Source of the DNA: G020350405 sp964513655
GTDB lineage: Bacteria > Planctomycetota > Phycisphaerae > Sedimentisphaerales > Anaerobacaceae
DNA: 28,559 nt
Reading direction: 5' to 3'
NCBI GenBank assembly: GCA_964513655.1
Contig: CAZENQ010000039.1
Location: forward strand, 1-28,559
Below the pieces are notes generated by a model that did not search any database, was not told the origin of the DNA, and saw only the letters and a program-made list of their open reading frames with translations. Below are positions 7,505 through 16,069 of this stretch, in pieces. Every line of letters starts with the position of its first letter. The stretch's first letter is position 1. Made by a program: the position numbers and the translations under genes.

Positions 7505-7663
7505 TCAGCGCGGTTCGGTAAGGTCAAGTGGGCATAAATAGCATACGAGAGTTTTAGAAAAAGGGCTGAGAGCTTAATATAGTGCTGGTATTTCGGGAGC
7601 GAGCAGGGTACATTTACTCTCAAACGATTATGTCATAACAGACGTCAAGATTAGAGGTTCAGC

Positions 7664-10600
7664 GTGTCACGATTGAGTAATATGTGGCGTGCCAGTAGCG
7701 GCGATAAGGTTATTGCCAGACGGGCAAGTGTCAACTGGATAATGCTTATTTATTTTGCTTCCGGCGCATGTTCTCTCATTGATGAGGTCGTGTGGGTACG
7801 TCTGCTGAAGCTGACGCTGGGCAATACTGTTTACGCAACGAGCATCGTCGTATCGGTCTTCATGGGAGGGTTAGCACTTGGTGCTTTGATTATGGGCCGT
7901 TATTCCGACCGGGTCAGGCAGCGCCTGCGGTTATACGCTTTACTGGAAACACTTGTTACGATATCAGCACTATCTTTGCCATGGGCCCTGAAGCTTGCGG
8001 ATACCATCTACATTTGGTTCTACCGGACATATCACCCCACCCATCCCCAGTTACTGCTTGTCCAGGTGATAATATCAGCAGCAATCCTCCTTGTGCCGTC
8101 GATGCTGATGGGCAGCACCTTGCCGCTTCTTGGCAGATTTGTTACCGCTCTTGAGAGGCAAGCCGGTCACTTAGTGGGCAAGCTCTACGCATTAAATACT
8201 CTGGGTGCGGCAGCTGGCTGCTTCTTGGCCGGGTTTGTCTTGATCCGAGCCGCCGGAGTTATGGGTGCATTGTACACCGCAGCAGCCTTAAATCTACTGG
8301 TGGCATTTGGCGGATGGTTCTTGTCCCGCTTCTCCAGCGCCGCTTCCGAGGAGCAACCGGAAGCCACCGAAGCCCAGGGTCCTGCAGTTCTTACGCCAAA
8401 AACACCAGATGGTAAATTCTACCTGTTGATAGTTGCCTTCTTCATGAGCGGCCTGATAAGCATAGGCTATGAACTGCTCTGGATGCGCAGTATAGTGCAT
8501 CTGCTCGGCGGCTTTACTTATGTATTCTCTGCCGTACTGACTGTTTACCTATTGGGGAACGTTATTGGAGCCGGCATCGGCAGCCGACTGGCCATGCGTC
8601 TAAAAACTCCTGCGGCGGGTTTCGCGGTGACTTTATCTGTCCTGGGAATGTGTGGCCTGCTTTATCTTCCACTGCTGATACTGTGGACTTCAAAGGTGCT
8701 GCCCTATCTTGAGGGGGCGCTTAACACAGTTTACTCGTGGAAGCCGTCTTTCGAATATACCCTTGCGCCGCTTCTGCATAGTGTGTTTCTGTTCTTGGTG
8801 CCGGCCATCATCATGGGCATTGGATTCCCAATAGCCTTGCAGGCCTGGGCAAATCATCTCCATAAGGTGGGACATTCCACAGGAACAGCTTATGGAGCAA
8901 ATACAATCGGCGCTGTGATGGGTGGCATCGTGACGGGCTTTATCCTCATCCCCCTGCTCGGTGTACAAATTTCCATCTCAATCCTTGGCTTGATTGGAAT
9001 ATGGATTGCCGCTGTTATGTGGCTTCTGTCCACTCACGGCTCAAAAGTCCTTGCTCGCAGCGCTCTTTTAGCAGTTGCCGCCTTGCTGACAATATTCACC
9101 ATGAAGACATCTACGGAGCTGTTCAATACAGTAGTTAAAATAAATCCCCGCGTGCAGGATTACGGCCTTGTGTGGGTAGACGAGGGCCTTACCACGACAG
9201 TTTCCCTGCACAGAGATTTTAGTGATGGCTCTTTACACATGTATTCGTCGGGCGAGAGCATAGCAGGCGATAGTTACATCGAACGGGGAGACCAGAAAAT
9301 GCTGGGCCATTTTGGCATTTTGCTCAATAGTGACGCCAAGGCGATCTTATCTGTTGGATTCGGCTCAGGAGAAACTACGGCCTGTCTTGCCCAGCACAAG
9401 CCCGAAAGGGTTGACTGTGTGGAAATCGCTCCCGAAGTAGTTAAAGTCGCTTCGAAGTTCTTTAAGCACATTAACTTGGGAGATAAACTCGAGGACGAAG
9501 TAAACATGGTCTTCATGGATGCGAAAAACTATATCCATTTGACTGGCAACAGCTATGATGTGATTATTAATGATTCCATTCATCCCAGATCTTTTGCTGA
9601 GAATGCCTCCCTTTACACAAAAGAATATTTCGAGAGCGCCAAGGAACATCTGAATGAGAACGGGATGATTATCTCTTGGATTCCCACATATAGCATGCCA
9701 GCCTCTGTGGTCAAGAGCATAATCGGCACCCTGCTGGATGTTTTCCCCCATGTTACATTGTGGTGCCTGACTCCCAACCTTGCACCTTTGGTGCTGGTAG
9801 CTGGCTCTGAGCAGCAGCAGTATTTCTCACCGAAGCATATAGAAGACGAACTGCGCAAACCGGCTGTACGTAACAGTCTGTCAAAAACGAATATCTATAA
9901 CAATATGGATGTGTTGAGCTGTTACATTGCAGATGAGAATGATTTAAGAGAGTGTATCAAGGGCTTTTCCATAAACAGTGACTATGCGCCCTTTGTCGAG
10001 TTCACTACCGACAGCATCATGCCGAAAACCCAGATATTCAGACAGTTTGTTACTAATGTTAGAGGCGAGTCTGTTTATAAGCATATCGACTGGAGAGGAT
10101 TTAGCAAAGAGTCAAAAGAGAGATGGCTTGCCGATTATCAGAAGCTTTACAAAGTCTCGAGTTACCTTCTTAAGTCATACGAGACTACCAACAGCCTGGA
10201 TGAATTGAAGTATAGCTTGGATGGTTTGGAGATACTGCCCGATAATCCGGCCCTTCTGAATGTCAAAGCAAATTCTGAGGAACGACTTTTCTCAGACAGT
10301 GTGAAATTAATACTCGCTGGCAAAGCCGACGATGCCTTGGCACTGGCCCGCGACTTGCTCAAAATCCATCCGCGGTCAGCTATCGGTTGGATGATCAGGT
10401 CGAGTGCTTTGCAGAATAAGGGCGAGCTTCAGGAATCTTTGGCTGCTGCCCACCGCGCAGTGCAACTGGCCCCTGATAGTGCAAATGCACGCTTCAACCT
10501 GGGATTTATGCTATTCAATCTCGGGCAGTTCGAGAAGGCCATCGATGAATATGAGCATATGCTACAGCTCGCCGAACAGATTTCCAGTGAAGATAAGGCT

Positions 10601-10780
10601 AAGATGCTGGAAGCTTTAGCATCTGCCTATGCTGCTACCGGCCGGCTTCCCGAGGCCATATCCACTGCCGAAAAGGCCTTGGAACTGGCATCGTCCACTG
10701 GGCAGAAAGAGATGGCCGAGCATATCAGAAAGCGACTACTGCTGTTTAAGTCAGAAGGTGCTTCTCAGCAGCAGCGTTAG
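7664..10780 (+). CDS. Fused MFS-like transporter / spermidine-synthase-like protein with TPR tail
   Basis: 1038 residues. Residues ~20-500 are a polytopic membrane domain with a dozen or more hydrophobic segments. Residues ~510-800 resemble spermidine synthase/methyltransferases: glycine loop ILSVGFGSGETT (about 562-573), acidic ribose-binding CVEIAPEVV, MDAKNYI, and YDVIINDSIHP with the Asp near 635. Residues ~878-1030 are TPR repeats with repeated xxALxLAxxLLxxxP patterns. Fused MFS/spermidine synthases are widespread but their reaction and transported compound are unclear; the glycine loop is GFGSGE, not the canonical GGGDG, so aminopropyl transfer is not assured. The GTG start is chosen because AGAGG lies six bases upstream; an ATG at 7682 is the alternative. 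It is monocistronic between intergenic gaps of about 280 bases. Confidence 0.88.
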   Translation: MSRLSNMWRASSGDKVIARRASVNWIMLIYFASGACSLIDEVVWVRLLKLTLGNTVYATSIVVSVFMGGLALGALIMGRYSDRVRQRLRLYALLETLVTISALSLPWALKLADTIYIWFYRTYHPTHPQLLLVQVIISAAILLVPSMLMGSTLPLLGRFVTALERQAGHLVGKLYALNTLGAAAGCFLAGFVLIRAAGVMGALYTAAALNLLVAFGGWFLSRFSSAASEEQPEATEAQGPAVLTPKTPDGKFYLLIVAFFMSGLISIGYELLWMRSIVHLLGGFTYVFSAVLTVYLLGNVIGAGIGSRLAMRLKTPAAGFAVTLSVLGMCGLLYLPLLILWTSKVLPYLEGALNTVYSWKPSFEYTLAPLLHSVFLFLVPAIIMGIGFPIALQAWANHLHKVGHSTGTAYGANTIGAVMGGIVTGFILIPLLGVQISISILGLIGIWIAAVMWLLSTHGSKVLARSALLAVAALLTIFTMKTSTELFNTVVKINPRVQDYGLVWVDEGLTTTVSLHRDFSDGSLHMYSSGESIAGDSYIERGDQKMLGHFGILLNSDAKAILSVGFGSGETTACLAQHKPERVDCVEIAPEVVKVASKFFKHINLGDKLEDEVNMVFMDAKNYIHLTGNSYDVIINDSIHPRSFAENASLYTKEYFESAKEHLNENGMIISWIPTYSMPASVVKSIIGTLLDVFPHVTLWCLTPNLAPLVLVAGSEQQQYFSPKHIEDELRKPAVRNSLSKTNIYNNMDVLSCYIADENDLRECIKGFSINSDYAPFVEFTTDSIMPKTQIFRQFVTNVRGESVYKHIDWRGFSKESKERWLADYQKLYKVSSYLLKSYETTNSLDELKYSLDGLEILPDNPALLNVKANSEERLFSDSVKLILAGKADDALALARDLLKIHPRSAIGWMIRSSALQNKGELQESLAAAHRAVQLAPDSANARFNLGFMLFNLGQFEKAIDEYEHMLQLAEQISSEDKAKMLEALASAYAATGRLPEAISTAEKALELASSTGQKEMAEHIRKRLLLFKSEGASQQQR

Positions 10781-10795
10781 TCCCACAATTGTTTT

Positions 10796-10871
10796 GGGCC
10801 TGTAAGTGGGCCCTTGAGCCGTCAAAGTAAGAAACACCAGCGTTAGTATAGTTTTTTGAGCTTTCAAAAAA
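10796..10871 (+). terminator. Two weak hairpins after the MFS/spermidine-synthase gene
   Basis: The first hairpin pairs GGGCC (10796-10800) with GGCCC (10809-10813). The second is a perfect 8-bp inverted repeat TTTTTTGA/TCAAAAAA (10852-10859 and 10864-10871). Neither has a strong GC stem directly followed by a T run, so termination here is only plausible. Confidence 0.3.
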
Positions 10872-10977
10872 TAAAATCGAAGGGCCAAGAGCTTAAAATA
10901 CTTTCAGCCTCTTGTTTTTTCCGATAAATCCGCCAGCCAAAAACACCGATTATTGGTAGGGCGAACTTACTTTCTAT

Positions 10978-11006
10978 TTGCGTTAAAGGCGAATAACCGT
11001 TATAAT
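10978..11006 (+). promoter_or_regulatory. Sigma70-type promoter of the HtrA-like protease operon
   Basis: TTGCGT (10978-10983), a 17-base spacer and a perfect TATAAT (11001-11006). Transcription would start near 11013, giving a leader of about 45 bases. It should drive the protease gene and the DUF3352-like gene behind it. Confidence 0.7.
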
Positions 11007-11057
11007 ACTGGTCGCTCTTAAGAGTTCAGCTCGAAACCGTTAACATGAGAGTGATTT

Positions 11058-12071
11058 ATGCTCAAGAACAAAAATAGTAACTATCTTTGTGCCGTTTTGC
11101 TACTGTGCAGTTGTGCGCTTTGCCGGGCTGATACAATTGTCCTCAAAGAGGGGCAGAGTCTAACGGGCGATATACTTGCCGAGAAAGAGACGTTTGTCTA
11201 CATGGATATTGGTGTAGAGGTCCTGAAAATCCCCAAGGAGAAGATACTCGAGTACGAATATACTTTCGGTGAATCAACACTCCAAATCAAGGATGCCAAT
11301 GTCAATATGTTTGGCGCAGAGACCGATGAACCAGTACAACCGCCCAGTCAGTTATACAGAACGGCCAGTCTCCCGAAAACAACCATTGAAAAATGTGTCG
11401 ACACATTTTCTGAGGCTGTTGTAAAAGTCTCAAGTCCGGCGGGCATGGGCTCGGGCTTCTTTATCAATGAGCAAGGCCACCTGATAACCAATTATCACGT
11501 CATCGAAAGAGAAACAAAGATCGAAGTTACTGTCTTCCAAAAAGCCAAGGATGGCTTTGAGAAAAAGAAATTCAAGAAAGTAAAAATCGAGGCCATCAAT
11601 CCTTTTATTGACTTGGCATTATTGAAGATAGAAGACCTTGAGGACGCTATGGTCACATACGCATACCTGGGCGACATCGAACGGATAAAAACAGGTGAAG
11701 AGGTCTTCGCCATCGGCAATCCGCTTGGCCTGGAGCGTACTGTCACTAACGGTGTCATAAGCACAAAAAACAGGGCCTTTGAAGGACTTGTCTATATCCA
11801 GACCAATGCCGACATCAATCCGGGCAACTCCGGCGGGCCGTTGTTTAATCTGGCCGGTGAGGTAATCGGCGTGACAAACATGGGATATATATTCTTTGGC
11901 GGGCTCGGGTTTGCAATACCAATCGATTATGTAAAGCATTTCATTGAAAACCGCGATGCCTTCGTATATGACAAAGACAATCCGAATACTGGCTATAAAT
12001 ACATCCAGCCCGACCGAAGGCGCAATAAGGCCGAGCCTGAATCCCTCAAGGAAGATGCTAAGCAAGAATAA
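11058..12071 (+). CDS. Secreted HtrA/DegP-type trypsin-like serine protease without PDZ domain
   Basis: 337 residues. A signal peptide (about 1-24, cleavage after CRA) is followed by a small beta-rich domain (24-70) containing DTIVLKEGQSLTGDILAE, of a kind common in planctomycete secreted proteins. Residues ~110-300 are a trypsin-like fold with an intact triad: His147 in TNYHV, Asp185 in DLALL and Ser258 in GNSGGPL. HtrA proteases degrade or refold damaged envelope proteins, but this one ends in a charged tail (about 305-337) instead of a PDZ domain, so regulation by PDZ-ligand binding is not expected. The start has GAGAGTG upstream at suitable spacing and follows a strong promoter. The next gene begins 39 bases downstream, so the two are probably co-expressed. 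Confidence 0.92.
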   Translation: MLKNKNSNYLCAVLLLCSCALCRADTIVLKEGQSLTGDILAEKETFVYMDIGVEVLKIPKEKILEYEYTFGESTLQIKDANVNMFGAETDEPVQPPSQLYRTASLPKTTIEKCVDTFSEAVVKVSSPAGMGSGFFINEQGHLITNYHVIERETKIEVTVFQKAKDGFEKKKFKKVKIEAINPFIDLALLKIEDLEDAMVTYAYLGDIERIKTGEEVFAIGNPLGLERTVTNGVISTKNRAFEGLVYIQTNADINPGNSGGPLFNLAGEVIGVTNMGYIFFGGLGFAIPIDYVKHFIENRDAFVYDKDNPNTGYKYIQPDRRRNKAEPESLKEDAKQE

Positions 12072-12110
12072 TCTGTACTAAGTATATGAACCTTATCAAA
12101 AGGTGTTGAG

Positions 12111-13955
12111 ATGGGACGCACCTCAAAAAGTACTCTAGTTGCCGTCATCATATCTGTTATTTGTGTGTCTGGTGTTGCTGAGGCTGTGGTTTTGCCAAAG
12201 ACAGCCATGCTGTTGCCTCCGGAGACCATTCTGCTGGTGGATATTGACAATTTCAGCCAGCTCAAAACGCAATTCGAAAAGACTAATCTTTATGAACTCT
12301 ATAAAGACCCGGCGATGGCCGCATTTGTCAACGACGCCAAGGAAAAATGGCGAAAAAAAATCGAACAATTTGATGAGAACGACATTTTTAGAACGATTTT
12401 CTATGCGGATGTATTGCCTCAGGGCAGAGTTGCCCTTGCCTTTGTTCTTGGTGAGCAAACAAAGGATGCGAACGAGCCGCCGGTCGCGATAATAACCCAG
12501 TGGGGTGATAAAATAGACAAAGTCAACGAAGCAATAAATAAAATGCTCCAAAAGAATATCGAAATGGGGGGACATCAAAAAAGAAGCGAAGACTACCGCG
12601 GCGTAAATATCCAGATATCAATCGACGAAGCTTCACAAGTACTGAACCATTGCTTTATTGACGATTGTTTTATAGCCTCGACCGACCTTGACCTTATCAA
12701 ATTCATCATCGCACATATCAAGGGCGCTGCAAGCCCGACCTTGGCCGCCGATGCCGACTATAATGCAACCTTTACAGCTACAGGTCCGTATCACGATATC
12801 GATTTTTACGCTAACACAAAGCAAATCATCAAAACAACACTCGCCAAAGACTCCACAGGTCAGACACAGAGATGGATAACCAATCTCGGCTTTGATAATG
12901 TCGCTGCCTTTGGCGGCTCGGTTGGTTTTGCCAGACGCCCGGGTAGTTCTTGCGCCGGCAAAGCATATCTCAAAGTAAACGGTACAAAGAAAGGTGTCCT
13001 CAAGATGCTTCAGTTCGAATCCGCCATACTTAAAGCTCCGAGATTTGTTCCCGAATCGGCCTGCTCGACCACATTTTTAAATCTGAATATTAGAAACGCC
13101 TACGGCGAACTGAGCAATATCCTTAACAGCTTTTCACCTCAGGCCGCTGCGTGGATGTATATGCCGCTTCCAACGTCTGATTTGCCCGGTGAGCCAGGCC
13201 TGAAAATAAAAGATGATATTATCGACCATTTGGGCTCGCAAATTGTAATAACCCAAAGCATCAATAAGCCATTCCCCAAGAATTCGATGCCCACAGAAAC
13301 CCTTTTTGCCGTGGCGGCAAGTGACAGTAAAGCCCTTGAGAACTCTCTGTCGACGCTTCACAGCAAGTTTATAGCTGCGAATAATCCGGATGCCAAACGC
13401 GAACTTCTGGGCCACACAATTTATCTGCTGAGTCTCTCGGCCATGCCGTTTTGGGCGGCACCGGTCACACCAATGCAGACACCGGCTGAGTCAGGTACTG
13501 CCCAAATGCCAAACATGGCTTTTACCTTCACCGATACTCATTTGATTTTCGGAGCTGAGTCAACCGTTGAGCGCGCCATCCGGACGTTTAGCAGCACCGG
13601 GGCCGTTTCGGTTAGTTCAGTAAAGTGGTTCACTTCCGCCAAATCGGCCATCGAACCTTCGCTTGTGGGGCTGGCCTGCTTGGAAGACACTGCCGCCTCG
13701 AGTGAATTCTTCTGGTGGATGATGAGGCGAAACGCCAAAAGCCAGGATGAGGATTCAAGTATCTCTGCAAGCTCCAAATCACCCTTGCCGCATTTCATGT
13801 TTTCGCAGAGAGGATTTGATTTGTTTAATTTTGCTCTTTTGCCTGAATTCGATACCGTCCGAAAATATTTCGGTCTCTCCGTTCTTCATGGCGTGACCAG
13901 GTCGGACGGTTTTTTCTTCGAATTCAACTATCTTAAACCACCCTCAGCTGACTAA
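12111..13955 (+). CDS. Secreted DUF3352-like protein of unknown function
   Basis: 614 residues with a signal peptide (about 1-25, ending VAEA). Beyond that I recognise no catalytic motif. The early pattern LLPPETILLVDIDNFSQLK, then blocks describing inhibitor-like repeats with alternating beta strands and helices, and a late block TFTDTHLIFGAESTVERAI, resembles the DUF3352 family frequent in Planctomycetes. That assignment is by eye. The protein is likely periplasmic or cell-surface. AAGGTG five bases before the ATG supports the start. It follows the HtrA-like protease by 39 bases, so it may be its substrate, cofactor or simply a co-regulated envelope protein. Its 3' end converges on hisG. 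Confidence 0.8.
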   Translation: MGRTSKSTLVAVIISVICVSGVAEAVVLPKTAMLLPPETILLVDIDNFSQLKTQFEKTNLYELYKDPAMAAFVNDAKEKWRKKIEQFDENDIFRTIFYADVLPQGRVALAFVLGEQTKDANEPPVAIITQWGDKIDKVNEAINKMLQKNIEMGGHQKRSEDYRGVNIQISIDEASQVLNHCFIDDCFIASTDLDLIKFIIAHIKGAASPTLAADADYNATFTATGPYHDIDFYANTKQIIKTTLAKDSTGQTQRWITNLGFDNVAAFGGSVGFARRPGSSCAGKAYLKVNGTKKGVLKMLQFESAILKAPRFVPESACSTTFLNLNIRNAYGELSNILNSFSPQAAAWMYMPLPTSDLPGEPGLKIKDDIIDHLGSQIVITQSINKPFPKNSMPTETLFAVAASDSKALENSLSTLHSKFIAANNPDAKRELLGHTIYLLSLSAMPFWAAPVTPMQTPAESGTAQMPNMAFTFTDTHLIFGAESTVERAIRTFSSTGAVSVSSVKWFTSAKSAIEPSLVGLACLEDTAASSEFFWWMMRRNAKSQDEDSSISASSKSPLPHFMFSQRGFDLFNFALLPEFDTVRKYFGLSVLHGVTRSDGFFFEFNYLKPPSAD

Positions 13956-13980
13956 TCAGCACCAACCGTTTCTGATTAGT
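13951..13980. terminator. Inverted repeat spanning both convergent stop codons
   Basis: ACTAATCAG (13951-13959) and CTGATTAGT (13972-13980) form a perfect 9-bp stem around a 12-base loop. It covers the TAA of the DUF3352-like gene and the TAA of hisG. There is no T tract on either strand, so it could act as a transcript 3'-end stabiliser or a weak bidirectional terminator. Confidence 0.45.
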
Positions 13981-14851
13981 GGATAACCTTGTTGAGCGGA
14001 TAAGTGATTATTCCTGATGCCCCTGCACGCTTTAAAGCCGGCATCACCGCCCGCTCGACCTCGCCCTCGATAATCACTTCTATTGCCACATAATCGGAGT
14101 CGGCCAAATCCGAGATAGTAGGACTCTTCTCAGCCGGCAGTATCTTGAATATCGACTTGAGATCGCTTTTCTTTACGTTCATCTTCAAACCGACTTTGCC
14201 GCGGGCATCGATTGCCGCGTTAAGTAAAATGGTAATGTTTTCTATCTTCTCACGTTTGAATTTATCCTCCCAGGCCTTTTTGTTCGCGATAAGTCTTGTC
14301 GTGGAGGTCATCACCGTATCAATTTCTCGCAGATTATTTGCGAGCAGCGACGTGCCGGTTTCCGTGAGCTCAACTATTGCGTCCACTAGCCGGGCCTTTA
14401 CCTCGGTAGCACCCCAGCTAAACTCGACTTTTACATCAATGTTTTTATCTGCGAAATATTGACGTGTTACGTTGGCTAATTCAGTGGCGACTATACGACC
14501 CTGCAGGTCCGCCGGCTTGGTTATTTTGGATTCGGCAGGCACAGCTAATACCCACCTGGCTGGTTTGCTCGTGGCTTTGCTATAAGCAAGTTCAGCGACC
14601 TCGACTACGTCTGATTCATTCTCCATTATCCAGTCATAACCAGTTATGCCGGCATCAAGAACACCGTCAGCAACGTATTTGCTCATCTCCTGAGCGCGAA
14701 GACAAATCGGCTGTATCTGCTCGTCATCTATACGTGGCAGAAAACTTCTTTCGGAATCTGCGATATTGAAGCCCGCCTTAGTGAAGAGATCAATCGTTGC
14801 CTTTTGCAGGCTGCCTGCCGGAATACCTAATTTTAGTAGCTTCTCTGACAT
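13976..14851 (-). CDS. hisG: ATP phosphoribosyltransferase HisG, long form
   Basis: 291 residues from the ATG at 14851. HisG condenses ATP with PRPP, the first and committed step of histidine synthesis. The N-terminal start LKLGIPAGSLQKAT, the segment DAGITGYDW and the PRPP-site motif region IVELTETGTSL are characteristic. The last ~75 residues (KVGLKMNVKKSDLKSIFKIL onward) form the ACT-like regulatory domain of the long, hexameric form, which is feedback-inhibited by histidine. A GGGAGG box lies 11 bases before this ATG and 8 before an in-frame TTG (14854), so a TTG start adding one residue is possible. It is last in the nusA-infB-rbfA unit, 20 bases after the HhH-GPD-like gene. No other his gene is in the window. 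Confidence 0.94.
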   Translation of the reverse strand: MSEKLLKLGIPAGSLQKATIDLFTKAGFNIADSERSFLPRIDDEQIQPICLRAQEMSKYVADGVLDAGITGYDWIMENESDVVEVAELAYSKATSKPARWVLAVPAESKITKPADLQGRIVATELANVTRQYFADKNIDVKVEFSWGATEVKARLVDAIVELTETGTSLLANNLREIDTVMTSTTRLIANKKAWEDKFKREKIENITILLNAAIDARGKVGLKMNVKKSDLKSIFKILPAEKSPTISDLADSDYVAIEVIIEGEVERAVMPALKRAGASGIITYPLNKVIH

Positions 14852-14871
14852 CAAAAAATGTTCCTCCCTTT

Positions 14872-15564
14872 CTACTTCTTCCTTTTTGCTTTCTTTGTTT
14901 TCTTTTTGGTTTTAGACTTCGCCTTTGTTTTACGAGTGGTCTTCTTCTTTGCCCTGCGCCTGTGTGTTTCACTCTGGCGCCGCAAAAGGGCATAAAACTC
15001 GTATGCATTTTCAGCCGAAATCTGTCTGGCCAAAAAACCTTCTATTTCCTGCTCATCTGCTTCAGGATGGACCAGCTCGTTGCTTTTTAGATACTCAATC
15101 ATCTTTTTCGTAAGTGGTATGGCGTGGCCACGCAGAGACGTAAGCATACAATAATTGACCGCAAAGTGGCTCATACCATCCATTTTCTCAAGAGTTTGCC
15201 TTGCCGGTCGCTTGCTGATTTCTTTCAATTGCTCCAGTGTGGTCATATTATATTTCCTGAATATAGCCGACAAGACCCTGTTAAGTGTCGAAGCTATGTT
15301 TCTCGTAACAAGTGTATCTGCTCCCAACGCTTCGACGATTTCTTCTGCGCGTGAGACACGCAGATCGTTCAAATCGACGAAGTAATCATCAAATCGCTTA
15401 GTTGCAGCCTGCGCAGCCGCCACGGTCATATCCTCGCTGACCAGAGCGTAAACAAGTGCCTCGGCCGGCTCATCATATAAGGCTTTTTGGACCTTCGGAT
15501 ATTTACGTTTCAACGAACGGTAAAGCTTGTGCATCTTCTTCGCATATTCTTTGCTGTTCTTCAT
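14872..15564 (-). CDS. HhH-GPD-like protein with degenerate active site and lysine-rich tail
   Basis: 230 residues. Residues ~30-195 resemble the helical endonuclease III/HhH-GPD fold: EALVYALVSED, then ALGADTLVTRNIAS, then LEKMDGMSHFAVNY where the helix-hairpin-helix would be. The catalytic lysine of Nth-type enzymes (LPGVGRKTA) and the aspartate of VDTH are not evident, and there is no four-cysteine iron-sulfur motif, so base excision is doubtful. Residues 201-230 are almost wholly Lys, Arg, Thr and Ala, like the tail of a histone H1-type DNA- or RNA-binding protein. It sits between rbfA (69 bases upstream) and hisG in the ribosome/transcription operon. GAGAG eight bases upstream supports the start. 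The fold assignment is by eye and moderate. Confidence 0.6.
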   Translation of the reverse strand: MKNSKEYAKKMHKLYRSLKRKYPKVQKALYDEPAEALVYALVSEDMTVAAAQAATKRFDDYFVDLNDLRVSRAEEIVEALGADTLVTRNIASTLNRVLSAIFRKYNMTTLEQLKEISKRPARQTLEKMDGMSHFAVNYCMLTSLRGHAIPLTKKMIEYLKSNELVHPEADEQEIEGFLARQISAENAYEFYALLRRQSETHRRRAKKKTTRKTKAKSKTKKKTKKAKRKK

Positions 15565-15633
15565 AAAAGACTCTCTCGTTCCTTGCAGTTTGCTGTTGTC
15601 TTGTGAGTCGAGCAGCGATTAGCCAGTTTACAG

Positions 15634-16020
15634 TCAGCCTTGCTTCTCGTCAACCGAGTCCTTCTGTCTCCGCTCGCAGGCCGCCTGGTCTATCAGCCTC
15701 ATGGTTTCCAGTGTCTTTTTGAATTTTTCATCTCTGGAAAAACGCAAAACAGGACAAAACTTGCACTGCAATTTGCCTGCCAGCAGCGATTGTACCCGGC
15801 TCCTTGCATGCTCTATTGCCGCAAAAGTTCTGTTCTGGCTGGCCTCATCCTTGCCGAAGATACTGAGATAGACATAGGCATTGCGCAAATCGGCGCCTAT
15901 CTCGACTCTAGTAACGCTCACAAATCCTTCGATACGGGGGTCGTTAAGATGATTGGCAATAGCGTCACTGACCGCTTCTTTTATTATACGAGCTACTTTC
16001 TCCTGTCTTCTCGTCGGCAT
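15634..16020 (-). CDS. rbfA: Ribosome-binding factor A
   Basis: 128 residues, typical size. RbfA is a single KH-type domain protein that binds the 30S subunit precursor and helps mature the 5' end of 16S rRNA. The family landmarks are visible: N-terminal RRQEKVARIIKEAVSDAI, then DPRIEGFVSVTRVEIGADLR with NAYVYLSIFG, and the RFSRDEKFKKTLETMRLID end. It lies 49 bases behind infB, in the classical nusA-infB-rbfA order, and is followed by the HhH-GPD-like gene where many bacteria have truB. Confidence 0.95.
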   Translation of the reverse strand: MPTRRQEKVARIIKEAVSDAIANHLNDPRIEGFVSVTRVEIGADLRNAYVYLSIFGKDEASQNRTFAAIEHARSRVQSLLAGKLQCKFCPVLRFSRDEKFKKTLETMRLIDQAACERRQKDSVDEKQG

Positions 16021-16069
16021 GATTTGTTCGTATTTCGCTGTTCGTACCCCGAGTGAGGTACATTTGTCC

